Positions 1 through 8,167 of a DNA stretch of 64,000 bases are shown here, one piece after another. The stretch's first letter is position 1, and each line of letters begins with the position of its first letter. A program made the position numbers and the translations under genes. Under the pieces are notes generated by a model. That model ran no database searches. It was given only the letters and a program-made list of their open reading frames with translations, and was not told where the DNA came from. Source of the DNA: Methanococcoides burtonii DSM 6242 (GTDB taxonomy: Archaea; Halobacteriota; Methanosarcinia; Methanosarcinales; Methanosarcinaceae); assembly GCF_000013725.1 (NCBI RefSeq), contig NC_007955.1:465579-529578 (forward strand). Direction: 5' to 3'.

Positions 1-2
1 TA

Positions 3-413
3 ATTCTCTTTGATCTGTGCGGTGCAGGTGCACTTGGTTTTGTGATAGCTGCCAGTAGTTTTCCGGATGATGTTTTTGCTCTTATCAATGGTGTGTTCCC
101 TGTTGTTATCGTTCCATTCGTTCTGGCGGTTTTGATCCAGACGGCACAGGGTTCGCGTATAGTTACAGCAGTAATAACGTCCACCATCGTTGCAGGAACT
201 GATATTGTCACATCTGTTCCAACAGTTCCGCTTATCCTTATGATAAGTGCCGGTACTCTGATAGTTTCCTATGTCAGTGACCCTTATTTCTGGCTGATAC
301 AGCGTTCCACAGGTGACAGTATACCAACCGTTGTACGCAGGTTCACTCTGCCACTTGCAGGCGCTGGCGTCCTTATATTTTGCTGTGCGATGGTATTGTT
401 CATGTTCGCATGA
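3..413 (+). CDS. GntP-family permease, C-terminal part (5' end outside window)
   Basis: The reading frame is open from the first bases of the window, so this is the 3' end of a longer gene; about 136 residues are visible. It would import an organic acid such as gluconate across the cell membrane by proton symport. The visible part holds about four hydrophobic segments and the pattern A-Q-G-S-R-I-V-T-A (near residue 50), which matches the conserved A-Q-G-S-x-x-V segment of GntP permeases, followed by a V-S-Y-V-S-D-P-Y-F-W segment that corresponds to the family's S-H-x-N-D-x-x-F-W motif. Family placement is from memory of these motifs; the substrate is not known. It ends 44 bases before the macro-domain gene on the same strand, so the two may be cotranscribed. 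Confidence 0.78.
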   Translation: MLFDLCGAGALGFVIAASSFPDDVFALINGVFPVVIVPFVLAVLIQTAQGSRIVTAVITSTIVAGTDIVTSVPTVPLILMISAGTLIVSYVSDPYFWLIQRSTGDSIPTVVRRFTLPLAGAGVLIFCCAMVLFMFA

Positions 414-457
414 GTTTAAGGATAACTATAAATCCACACAAACTCCAACAATGATAC

Positions 458-982
458 ATGCTTTCGGAAAAAATAGTGGTCACTAAAGATGATATTGTAA
501 AACTGAAGGTCGATGCCATTGTGAACGCTGCCAACAATTCCCTTCTTGGGGGCGGTGGGGTTGATGGTGCTATCCATAAGGCTGCAGGACCGCAACTTCT
601 TGAGGAATGCAAATATCTCGATGGATGTCTGACAGGTGAGGCTAAGATAACTTCAGGATATCATCTTCCTGCAAAATATGTTATCCATACGGTCGGTCCG
701 ATATGGAAAGAAGGCGCTTCAGGTGAGGGCAATAAGTTGGCAAAATGTTACCGTAACTCTCTGAAAGTCGCTGTAAAGAACGGTGTAAGAACAATAGCTT
801 TTCCCTCTATAAGTACGGGTGCATATGGTTTTCCTGTGGAGAAGGCAGCCACGATAGCTATGCGTGAGATAACTGCTTTTCTTGAAAAGAATAAAAGCAT
901 TGAGAAGGTATTGATGGTTTGTTTCAATGAGGAAGCTTTCAGGAGTTATTCGAATGCTCTTGAAGATTTTTTTGGGAAATGA
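458..982 (+). CDS. Macro-domain protein, probable ADP-ribose/O-acetyl-ADP-ribose deacetylase
   Basis: A 174-residue stand-alone macro domain. Family members bind ADP-ribose and many remove ADP-ribose from proteins or nucleic acids, or deacetylate O-acetyl-ADP-ribose, in the cytoplasm. Seen in the sequence: the D-A-I-V-N-A-A-N segment near residue 20, the glycine-rich [10 protein letters not shown] loop near residue 32, and [12 protein letters not shown] near residue 111. All are hallmark ligand-binding loops of the YmdB/Af1521 type. Length is typical for a single domain. The start is an ATG; a second ATG 7 bases upstream is in another frame. Substrate (protein, DNA or small molecule) cannot be told from sequence. 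Confidence 0.92.
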   Translation: MLSEKIVVTKDDIVKLKVDAIVNAANNSLLGGGGVDGAIHKAAGPQLLEECKYLDGCLTGEAKITSGYHLPAKYVIHTVGPIWKEGASGEGNKLAKCYRNSLKVAVKNGVRTIAFPSISTGAYGFPVEKAATIAMREITAFLEKNKSIEKVLMVCFNEEAFRSYSNALEDFFGK

Positions 983-1007
983 GTGAGGTTATAATCCACC
1001 CCCTCAA

Positions 1008-1223
1008 TTAGTTATTGTATGCATCATATATTTGCCATAACCAGATTATAGGTGCAAGTACAAAGCCTATAACAATAAATGTTAATAGTCCGCTGATACC
1101 CAGTGCTACCCATATACCTATAGCCTTGAATATTTCTCCTTTTATGATCTGACCTAATCCTGGCACCAAAAATGATAGTAATGCCGGAACTCCGTGTTTT
1201 CTATTATCGCTTATAATAATCAC
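1008..1223 (-). CDS. Small two-helix membrane protein, TM2-like
   Basis: A 71-residue protein with a short charged N-terminus followed by two hydrophobic helices (about residues 13-28 and 35-62). The segment P-A-L-L-S-F-L-V-P-G-L-G-Q-I-I-K-G is like the start of TM2 or DUF5683 family proteins, in which the P-G-L-G-Q motif is typical. Function is unknown. It converges with the macro-domain gene, leaving 25 bases between the two stops. Confidence 0.65.
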   Translation of the reverse strand: MIIISDNRKHGVPALLSFLVPGLGQIIKGEIFKAIGIWVALGISGLLTFIVIGFVLAPIIWLWQIYDAYNN

Positions 1224-1451
1224 CTTTATTATATTTTAAAAATATGTGGCATATATTGTTCATTGTCATAAATATCTGTTGTTTGCTATGATGGTTTTAA
1301 TCACCATTTGTTAGTTGTAAGGCAGTGATCACTTATTTAGCCGATATTAAGTTTTACTGTCTCTTCCAAAAATAAGAGATCTATAAGAGTGATAGCTATA
1401 ACGAATGAAATGGGGTCTTATAAAAGGAAAAAGTGGTTTTAACCTTTATAG

Positions 1452-2414
1452 TTACGACCTATTAACTGTTATTTGCGAAGATCTCATTATGTCAATACCT
1501 ACTGCAGTGCCCAAAATAATGTCCTCTTCCGGTTCGAAGGCCTGAAAAAGTTTCTGTACCAGCATATGTTTTATTTTCCTTCGCTGGCGAGGGTCCACTA
1601 CATATCTGACACGCATATCTATCCAGTTATCCCGAGTTGTCATGTATAGTTTGGTTTCCACGTCATAGGAGGTGATGAAATATTTCTCACTCATGTTCAA
1701 TAGTTCTTTTTTTGCAGAATCTTCAAAATCATATATGGCATCCTTTGTGACCTTTATTGCAATTTCTTCTGCTTTTTTCCAGTTGCTTCCGTATACCAAC
1801 ATGATCTGTACTTCGTCCCAAATGAAAGAGAAGTCCTTAGTGTAATTCTTAACTGTACCACTTAAGATGAAACTGTTTGGTAGCTGAACAATCCTTCCTG
1901 TGTACTGATCCCCATCAACCCATTCACGGATCTCCATTATGGTGGTACTGAAATTCTTTATATCAATCACATCTCCGATTATATCTCCCACTTCTATCCG
2001 GTCACCAGCTCTGAAAGGACGGGATATAAAAATAATTAGCCCGCCAGCTATACTTTTTAACAGGTCCTGAAGTGCTATAGCAACACCTGCACTTAGTATC
2101 CCATAGGCTACTATCAGGCCTGTGGTCTCTCTGAACCACACGGCAAAAAGAGATGCCAGTACAAGGAATGTGATTATTATTGAGACAGCTTTGCGTAACG
2201 TGTATCTTTCCTTGTTATCATGTACTTTTATTTTAATAATGTCTTCTGCAATGTTTTTTATTACGTAGAATACTAGGACAATGATCACAGAATGCAGTAA
2301 CTTTGTCAACAGGGTCTCATAACCAATCAGATGGTCTGTAAAATAATTGATATATGCGATGAATATTGCTATGGATAGCAAAACAACTATATTCAACCCT
2401 CTCAAAAACCCCAT
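1452..2414 (-). CDS. MscS-family mechanosensitive ion channel
   Basis: A 320-residue channel of the small-conductance mechanosensitive type, which opens under membrane tension to release solutes on hypo-osmotic shock. About four N-terminal helices are visible (roughly 6-26, 36-55, 76-95, 100-120). The pore-lining helix and start of the beta domain follow, with G-V-A-I-A-L-Q-D-L-L-K-S-I-A-G-G and then F-I-S-R-P-F-R-A-G-D-R-I-E-V-G, the classic MscS signature. A cytoplasmic alpha/beta vestibule makes up the rest. It is divergent from the DUF432-MscS pair. Membrane location and gating are inferred from the family. Confidence 0.93.
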   Translation of the reverse strand: MGFLRGLNIVVLLSIAIFIAYINYFTDHLIGYETLLTKLLHSVIIVLVFYVIKNIAEDIIKIKVHDNKERYTLRKAVSIIITFLVLASLFAVWFRETTGLIVAYGILSAGVAIALQDLLKSIAGGLIIFISRPFRAGDRIEVGDIIGDVIDIKNFSTTIMEIREWVDGDQYTGRIVQLPNSFILSGTVKNYTKDFSFIWDEVQIMLVYGSNWKKAEEIAIKVTKDAIYDFEDSAKKELLNMSEKYFITSYDVETKLYMTTRDNWIDMRVRYVVDPRQRRKIKHMLVQKLFQAFEPEEDIILGTAVGIDIMRSSQITVNRS

Positions 2415-2600
2415 ATGATAATTTCATGAGCCGCAACCATATTAATCCTTTTGTCTGAAGAATTGATCACATAAGTGAGATCCAGATATTTACAACAATC
2501 AAACTGATAGTTCACTATCTGGAACCTTTATCCCCATTAGTGAAGGAAATAAATGATTTAAAAGCAGGACAACGTTCTTTAATAGGTAGAAATAATAAGG

Positions 2601-2640
2601 ACAAAATCATATTCTACAAAATCATATTCTACAAAATTAT
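2601..2640. repeat. 15-bp tandem repeat upstream of the DUF432 gene
   Basis: Two perfect copies of a 15-base unit, acaaaatcatattct, are followed by a partial third copy that ends about 22 bases before the DUF432 start codon. The position in the 5' leader or promoter suggests a duplicated slip region or a possible binding site; no function is known. Confidence 0.7.
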
Positions 2641-2662
2641 TGTTTAATAAATCTGGAGCGTC

Positions 2663-3370
2663 ATGTACGGATCACATACTATTCCTTTTAGATTAGAAAA
2701 AGAAGGGGTGGAAATATTAGTGGAGAAAGAAGGGGAGTCATATCTATATAGAAGTAAATTTCTCGATGAGACTTTGGAGAAGCTCCTGGTAACTTGCGAT
2801 GGGAAGGTCCTCATAAACCCAATTGAGCCTTTGAACAAGCCCAAAAAGATAACCTCTAATCTACTTATAGAATTTGATAAAACTGTAACCATCGCTCCGA
2901 TGGCAAGAGTAAAGGTTTACATAAAATTTCCGGTGGAGATGGGGATCTTCATTTCAGATAAAGATGAGGTCGAAATAATAGATATCCTGACACTTGCAAA
3001 GAATAAGTTCACCCTCTATGGAAATCCAAGTGACGGGATGATATGTAAGTACTGGAAAAGTGAGGTATATTCCACGATCCCTTCTTCAGATCCAATGTAC
3101 GAAGGAATTATGGAGTTGTCCATTATAAATAGTACGAACCGTTGGGTGGAGGTTAGTCAATCTGTTTTTAATGCTAATGGTATGAAAATTTACTATGATC
3201 ATGATCTCGTATCCATGAAAGCCAACATGAAAATAATAAATTCTATTATTGCAGAAACGGATTTAATTGATTCTCCTATCAGATATGGGATGGAGAAGTC
3301 AATGGAGCTCTATACTGCCAAAAGGATTTATGCAAACATCACAAAATGTATCATGGAGGCGGGCTTTTGA
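2663..3370 (+). CDS. DUF432 family protein, partner of MscS
   Basis: A 235-residue soluble protein that I recognise as DUF432. This family is found mainly in archaea next to mechanosensitive channels. No signal peptide or membrane segment is evident; it is mixed alpha/beta. Its last codons overlap the probable start of the following mscS gene and carry that gene's ribosome binding site, so the two are translationally coupled. A role as a regulator or accessory subunit of the channel is inferred from context only. Confidence 0.82.
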   Translation: MYGSHTIPFRLEKEGVEILVEKEGESYLYRSKFLDETLEKLLVTCDGKVLINPIEPLNKPKKITSNLLIEFDKTVTIAPMARVKVYIKFPVEMGIFISDKDEVEIIDILTLAKNKFTLYGNPSDGMICKYWKSEVYSTIPSSDPMYEGIMELSIINSTNRWVEVSQSVFNANGMKIYYDHDLVSMKANMKIINSIIAETDLIDSPIRYGMEKSMELYTAKRIYANITKCIMEAGF

Positions 3371-4206
3371 TCATTTCTGAAATATCGGATTTATTTTTTG
3401 CGAGTGGTGCATTAATTATTAATACCGTCACTGCTGCTGTGGTCTTAATGCTTTCTGTATTTATAGGTAAAATACTGGCATTATACCTGAGAAGGTCACT
3501 CAAGGAAAAAATGGATAAAAGCCATCTGGTCATTATTCTAAATGCGTCATACTATGGCATAGTCGCAATAACTTTCGTATTTATCATTCTCCCAATTCTG
3601 GGAGTTGAAACCTCAAGTCTGCTGGTTGCAGGTAGTATATTTGGACTGGTAATAGGTTTTGCCAGCCAGAGCATAGTTGGCAACCTTATTTCTGGCCTAT
3701 TCCTGATCTTCGAGAGACCAATAAAGCTGGGCAATCAGGTAAATATCGATGGGAATGTGGGGATTGTAGAAGATATCAGCCTGATCTCAACCATAATCAG
3801 GACCTATGATGGACTCTATGTAAGAATTCCGAATGAGAACGTATTCACAACCACAATAACAAACTATGTGGCTAATGTTGCAAGAAGGTTTGAGTATGTC
3901 GTTGGAGTAAGATACAGTGATGATGCCGATCAGGCCATAGGCATAATCAAGAACCTTATAGAAGAGCATTCTTTTGCTCTGAAGAACCCGGAACCGGTTG
4001 TTTTTGTTGGTGAACTTGGGAACAATTCAGTTAATATCACTGTGAAGATATGGGCACCTTCAACAGACTGGTATGCTCTTAAAACAGAACTTCTCTGGAA
4101 GATAAAAAAGACCCTAGAAGAGAATGGAATTGAGATCGCCTTCCCACAGCGTGTGGTTTGGTTTGCCAATGAATCAAAGGATCAGCAGATTGCTGATCCT
4201 GAGTAA
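3367..4206 (+). CDS. MscS-family mechanosensitive channel (TTG start)
   Basis: About 280 residues with three N-terminal transmembrane segments and the MscS signature: G-L-V-I-G-F-A-S-Q-S-I-V-G-N-L-I-S-G, then F-E-R-P-I-K-L-G, then the beta domain with R-I-P-N-E-N-V-F. The pore and vestibule are complete, so it should act in osmotic-shock release. An ATG at 3346 is in frame, but the TTG at 3367 is a better start. It sits 7 bases after a GGAGG at 3355-3359 and overlaps the DUF432 stop as TTGA, a typical coupling arrangement. Protein from TTG would begin M-L-I-I-S-E-I. Confidence 0.92.
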   Translation: MIISEISDLFFASGALIINTVTAAVVLMLSVFIGKILALYLRRSLKEKMDKSHLVIILNASYYGIVAITFVFIILPILGVETSSLLVAGSIFGLVIGFASQSIVGNLISGLFLIFERPIKLGNQVNIDGNVGIVEDISLISTIIRTYDGLYVRIPNENVFTTTITNYVANVARRFEYVVGVRYSDDADQAIGIIKNLIEEHSFALKNPEPVVFVGELGNNSVNITVKIWAPSTDWYALKTELLWKIKKTLEENGIEIAFPQRVVWFANESKDQQIADPE

Positions 4207-4283
4207 ATTTTTATTGTATATTAAATTTATATGTATGGTTTAAAAAAGTTTAATTTCTTGATTTCATCATTTGATACTTGTTT

Positions 4284-4718
4284 TCAGGAGATATTCTGGT
4301 CTTCTTTGGGTGAATATTTGACAGCCAGGACTCTTATTGCACCCAATACCAGTAGCACTGCAGATAGGCTTAACATAAATTCATATTCAATTTTTTGGTC
4401 ATAAATTCCAATTGCGATCTCACGCATGACAATCAAAATCGTAGCATCTGTTATATATGTAAGTCTGATTCGTTCATGTTCACGATAATCAATAAAAGCC
4501 TTGAAAAAGTCAATAAGAACAAAAACTGTGAGAACACTAAAGACTATGTTTGTAAAACTTATCTGAATCAAATTGCCATCAAAAAGCCCTATTACAATTA
4601 AGCCAAGACTCGCAAAGATCTTTAACACTCCTACAATTACCGCTAGTAGCAGTATATAAAGGATGAGTGTAGTGACATAACGTATCACAATATCAAATAT
4701 TTTGTCATGAGTTAACAT
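4284..4718 (-). CDS. PsiE-like four-helix membrane protein
   Basis: A 144-residue membrane protein with four hydrophobic segments (about 17-40, 42-75, 88-112 and 118-133). Between helices 2 and 3 it has F-F-K-A-F-I-D-Y-R-E-H-E-R-I-R-L-T-Y, and later a D-A-T-I-L-I-V-M-R-E motif. Both are features of the phosphate-starvation-inducible PsiE family. The physiological role of the family is not established. It sits beside osmotic-stress channels, which may be chance. Confidence 0.78.
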   Translation of the reverse strand: MLTHDKIFDIVIRYVTTLILYILLLAVIVGVLKIFASLGLIVIGLFDGNLIQISFTNIVFSVLTVFVLIDFFKAFIDYREHERIRLTYITDATILIVMREIAIGIYDQKIEYEFMLSLSAVLLVLGAIRVLAVKYSPKEDQNIS

Positions 4719-4849
4719 TTACTTCCTCCATTGAAAGGTTGATCAACAAGAAGCTTCTAACTTACCTTAAAAATAAAAAATGAAAAGTGGGGATTATTTC
4801 TTCTCTTTGGCATATGCCATAAGTGCAAAGAATCCCTTGAGTAGTGGAT

Positions 4850-5095
4850 TCAAACATTACTTCCCTCTACTTCCATTATATCTTTTAGGTAATCTGTAAG
4901 GAGGTCAAGTACCAATAGTCCAACTACCAATATGAGAACACCTGCAAATAAGCTGGGTATGTAATTGAGTACAGCTGCCAGGAAATTATATACAACATCC
5001 AGTCCCATGATATTAGAAGCTGCCAGAAGTGTCGGAATAGATGCAATGAACTAATCCACCATTCCAAATAAACTTGTCAGTATAGGTGATTCTAC
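4850..5095 (-). pseudogene. Fragment of a TM-helix (CmpX/MscS-associated) protein with in-frame TAG
   Basis: Translation of the minus strand gives about 65 residues with A-A-V-L-N-Y-I-P-S-L-F-A-G-V-L-I-L-V-V-G, the pattern of the conserved TM-helix repeat of CmpX-like proteins. It ends at a TGA at 4850-4852. Upstream, the frame continues through a TAG at 5051-5053 into about 14 more residues without a clear start codon. The full family is much longer, so most of the gene is gone. Downstream, a different frame reads N-P-L-L-K-G-F-F-A-L-M-A-Y-A-K-E-K-K then stop, which may be another shifted piece. This is probably a decayed relic next to the IS66 insertion. Confidence 0.5.
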
Positions 5096-5297
5096 TATAA
5101 TATATGCCTCCAAATATTTATTTATTTTTGTAGAAGAGATGCTAAAAACTGAGATATACCCCCAAATCCTCTCGATACTATTATTTAATATGTTAGTATT
5201 TAAACGTTTTTTAGAAATAGGCTTTGTAGAAATCCTCATCCAAACTAAAAACACAGTCTTGACAAATCTGTCAAGATTGTGCAATATTACTTTGAAC

Positions 5298-6681
5298 GTA
5301 ACTATTCAGCCACCTTTGCGTGCTAAAATCCCCCCACCTCAATCTATTTCATCTTCTGACATGGATTTTTACGAAAAAAGCAAGTAGTAGCATTCTATTT
5401 AAGTTCACACCCAAAAAATCAATTGGTTTTGCCAAACAGGAGGTGAATGAACACGAAACGCAAAGAAATCCTAGCAGTTTATGAACAAGGTCCCGAAGCA
5501 GTTGTCACTCTTGTCACTACATTGTACGACATCATTGCTGAACAACAAAGGATCATAGAACTACAAGCTGTCAGAATAACCGAACTCGAAGAACGAGTTA
5601 AAAAGTTGGAAGAGCAACTCAAAAAAAACAGCCGAAACAGCAGTAAACCACCTTCAACTGATGTTTTTATTAATGAGAAACCAAAAACAAAAAGCAGACG
5701 AAAAAAGAGTGGAAAGAAACCAGGTGGTCAGAAAGACCATCCTGGAACTACTCTCAGAATGGTAGATGTTCCTGACGAAGTTATAATTCACAAAGTACAC
5801 AAATGTAGCAATTGTGAGAGATCGCTTGAAGATTTCGAACAGCAGATCAAGAACTTCTTAATAGAATCTCCTGTGATAAATTGTGATGAAACTGGTATGA
5901 GGATAGAAGGAAAACGACAGTGGTTACATGTTGCTTCTACAAACAAAATGACATGTTATTGTCCTCATCAAAAAAGAGGCTCTGAAGCAATGAATGCGAT
6001 GGGAATCTTACCAAATTTCAATGGTACAGTAGTTCATGATTTCTGGAAATCATATTACAAATATGATTGTGATCATTCGATCTGTAATGCTCATCTATTG
6101 CGAGAATTAACAAGTGTAAGCGAGAACGATGATCAATTGTGGTCAAAAGCTATGAATATTCTACTTATTGATGTCAAAAAGTCAGTTGACCAGATCCGAG
6201 AAATGTCTGGTTGTATGAAACCAGAGAGAATTAAAGAGTTTGAAGATTGGTACGGCCAGATTATTCATATTGGGATAGAAGAAAATCCTCAACTTCAAGC
6301 CAAATCAAAGAAGCGAGGAAGAACTAAACAAACCACAGCAAAAAATCTGCTGGATCGGTTTATTGGTTATAAAAATGATATTCTCAGGTTTATGCATGAT
6401 CTAAAAGTTCCATTTGAGAATAATCTTGCAGAAAGGGATGTGAGAATGATGAAAGTACAGCAGAAGATATCAGGTACATTCCGAAGTATGCAAGGAGCAT
6501 TAATTTTCTCGCGGGTAAGAAGTTACATTTCTACTGTTAAGAAGAATCAGGTTCCTGTGATGGATGCAATTCGAAATGCAATTGCTGGAATGCCATTTAT
6601 TCCAACAATTGTTTGAGCTTCTAATCTTTTTGTGTAAAGGTTGGTAATACAGGATTGACTCTAGGTAGGCTGAATAGTTAC
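5298..6681 (+). mobile_element. IS66-family insertion sequence (internally deleted)
   Basis: The element is bounded by a near-perfect inverted repeat. The left end begins GTAACTATTCAGCC at 5298 and the right end is the reverse complement, ending at 6681. GTAA tips are typical of IS66. One transposase gene lies inside. The 8 bases on each side (ctttgaac and gatttatt) do not match, so no target duplication survives. This suggests an adjacent deletion or recombination after insertion. The right end sits inside hsdS and supplies its stop codon. Confidence 0.82.
5447..6616 (+). CDS. IS66-family transposase with internal deletion
   Basis: A 389-residue DDE transposase. Visible in order: an N-terminal coiled coil (about 30-62, L-E-E-R-V-K-K-L-E-E-Q-L), the basic linker S-S-K-P-P-S-T-D, a truncated zinc-binding region (C-S-N-C near residue 118) and the catalytic core. 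The core has D in N-C-D-E-T, D in V-H-D-F-W-K and E in N-N-L-A-E-R. Family members are usually about 480-520 residues. Here the text jumps from S-L-E-D-F-E straight to Q-Q-I-K-N-F, so about 90 residues, including the second zinc-binding cysteines, are missing in frame. The catalytic triad is intact, but the protein is probably inactive. The start follows GGAGG closely. Confidence 0.85.
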   Translation: MNTKRKEILAVYEQGPEAVVTLVTTLYDIIAEQQRIIELQAVRITELEERVKKLEEQLKKNSRNSSKPPSTDVFINEKPKTKSRRKKSGKKPGGQKDHPGTTLRMVDVPDEVIIHKVHKCSNCERSLEDFEQQIKNFLIESPVINCDETGMRIEGKRQWLHVASTNKMTCYCPHQKRGSEAMNAMGILPNFNGTVVHDFWKSYYKYDCDHSICNAHLLRELTSVSENDDQLWSKAMNILLIDVKKSVDQIREMSGCMKPERIKEFEDWYGQIIHIGIEENPQLQAKSKKRGRTKQTTAKNLLDRFIGYKNDILRFMHDLKVPFENNLAERDVRMMKVQQKISGTFRSMQGALIFSRVRSYISTVKKNQVPVMDAIRNAIAGMPFIPTIV

Positions 6682-7607
6682 GATTTATTTACATAATCCA
6701 TTACTGATGTAGCACCATAATATGGAATTGAACCCTTTTTTAGTTCTCTTTGCATCTTTGAAAGTGGTATCCGATTTTTATCAAAGCATGCAGACACTTT
6801 TCCAAAATTAGAAACAGCCCACCCTTCCGGCACTTCTCCCAATTCCGAGTCCCACATAGCCGCCGGAAACAGCTCAGCAGTGCCTTTGAGCTGTGCATAT
6901 TCATCCGGCTGTTCGGCTTGCATCTTATCCAGCTCATCATCCGATCTGCCGGAGATGGCACGCATGGCGGCACGGTTTACGTTTTCAGGGTCTTCGCCTG
7001 CTTCAATGGCGGCTATTTTAGCTTTGACAGGCTCGAAATCGACAAACCAGTTTTTGAAGATGGCTTGCGCCATGGCTTCGAGGGTTTGATTTATTTGGTG
7101 GTTGAGTTTGATTTTGTCGTCCATTTTTTTAAGAAAGTGTCCAATATCTTTCCTTATTTCTTTGTTTGGTAACTTCCATTCCGAATCTACTAAGGATTTC
7201 CAATCAACTCGTTGTCTGCCAGATGTCCCTTATATTCTAGATATCGCAAAATCTCTAAATTTATTCCAACGGCAGAAATAATAAACAAAATCTTCGTCAT
7301 ATTCAGGTTCTTTTGCAGCTAGAACAATAAACTCGGTTGAACCATGCGCAATTTCACTTTTAGATAAACAACCAACTTTTGCAGTTTTCCCATTTTCAAG
7401 ACAAGGAGTAATTCGTGCAAAAAGAGTGTCGCCGTTTTTGAATTTACTTCCAGAGCCTTTGAACTCTTTTTTTAGAGTATATTCAATATCTCGAATATTT
7501 GGAGTAATCCCAGCCATTTCAATAAATGAAGCTTCACTTCCTTTTTTAATCATTCTTTTAGGATTAAAATCTATAAAGTCATTCAATTTTACTTTGTCAT
7601 AACTCAT
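6682..7607 (-). pseudogene. hsdS: Type I RM specificity subunit HsdS, broken by a TAA codon and IS66
   Basis: The gene starts at 7607 with the first target-recognition domain of a type I S subunit. At 7230-7232 an in-frame TAA interrupts it, and the same frame continues for 35 codons (G-T-S-G-R-Q-R-V-D-W) into a second stretch. That stretch contains the conserved coiled-coil spacer L-N-H-Q-I-N-Q-T-L-E-A-M-A-Q and the start of the second recognition domain, cut at 6682 by the IS66 end, which creates the stop. The S subunit would direct HsdM and HsdR to a bipartite DNA site. With a nonsense codon and loss of most of the second half it cannot be functional. It is the last gene of a minus-strand operon with TIR, AlbA_2 and hsdM. 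Confidence 0.88.
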
Positions 7608-7638
7608 ATTTCAATCCCTCCATTTTTAAAAATTGATA

Positions 7639-8136
7639 TTAGAATACATCTTCTTCTTGCTCATCATCGGATTTCAGCAAGAAATATTCGAGTCCTAACA
7701 ATGCCAATGTAGACAATGCAGAATTTCGATTTTTTCGTTGAACATTTTGATTAATGTAGTTGTATAATCTTACAAATTCCTGCTGCTTTTTATTTTGGTT
7801 ATAGAAATTCAGATAATTTATACCTTGTAACATACCATCTGGTTTTGTTTCATCAAGTAAAATCGGTATGATTAATTTATCATTAGCTTTAGCAACACCG
7901 ATTTCATGTTGAACATAAGTTGAATCATAGGCAAATTTGCTGTAAAAAAAAATAAAAACATCACAATTAGTTATGTAATTGATAATTCTTTGGCTTATGT
8001 GGTCTCCTGGATTCAATGTTTCATCAGCAAAGAAAAACTCGGTATCTTTTATGGTCTGAATTTGCTGTAAAATAGGCTTTATTTCTTCTACATCCTTTGT
8101 ACTGTAACTCACAAATATTTTAAAGCTCATACCCAA
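7639..8136 (-). CDS. TIR-domain protein in a type I RM operon
   Basis: A 165-residue protein that is almost entirely one TIR domain. It has the opening strand F-K-I-F-V-S-Y-S-T-K-D (about 5-15), a conserved D near residue 59 (N-C-D-V-F-I-F-F-Y-S), and S-x-x-x-x-x-E-I-G-V-A-K-A with glutamate at residue 78. That glutamate is the position of the catalytic residue in NAD-cleaving TIR enzymes. A short hydrophobic helix (about 140-154) and an acidic tail follow. Many prokaryotic TIR proteins cleave NAD+ to stop phage; activity here is inferred. It lies between AlbA_2 (31 bases upstream) and hsdS (31 bases downstream) on the same strand, so it is probably cotranscribed. Confidence 0.88.
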   Translation of the reverse strand: MGMSFKIFVSYSTKDVEEIKPILQQIQTIKDTEFFFADETLNPGDHISQRIINYITNCDVFIFFYSKFAYDSTYVQHEIGVAKANDKLIIPILLDETKPDGMLQGINYLNFYNQNKKQQEFVRLYNYINQNVQRKNRNSALSTLALLGLEYFLLKSDDEQEEDVF

Positions 8137-8167
8137 ACCCCTGTTAAATTCATCACAATCTGCTTTC

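Noticed and set aside
5298-5400. Left part of IS66 as a separate MITE with an end near 5363-5381
   Set aside because: The supposed partner of the end at 5220 differs in length and spacing and lies inside the IS66 boundaries. Only a lone end at 5220-5235 is credible.
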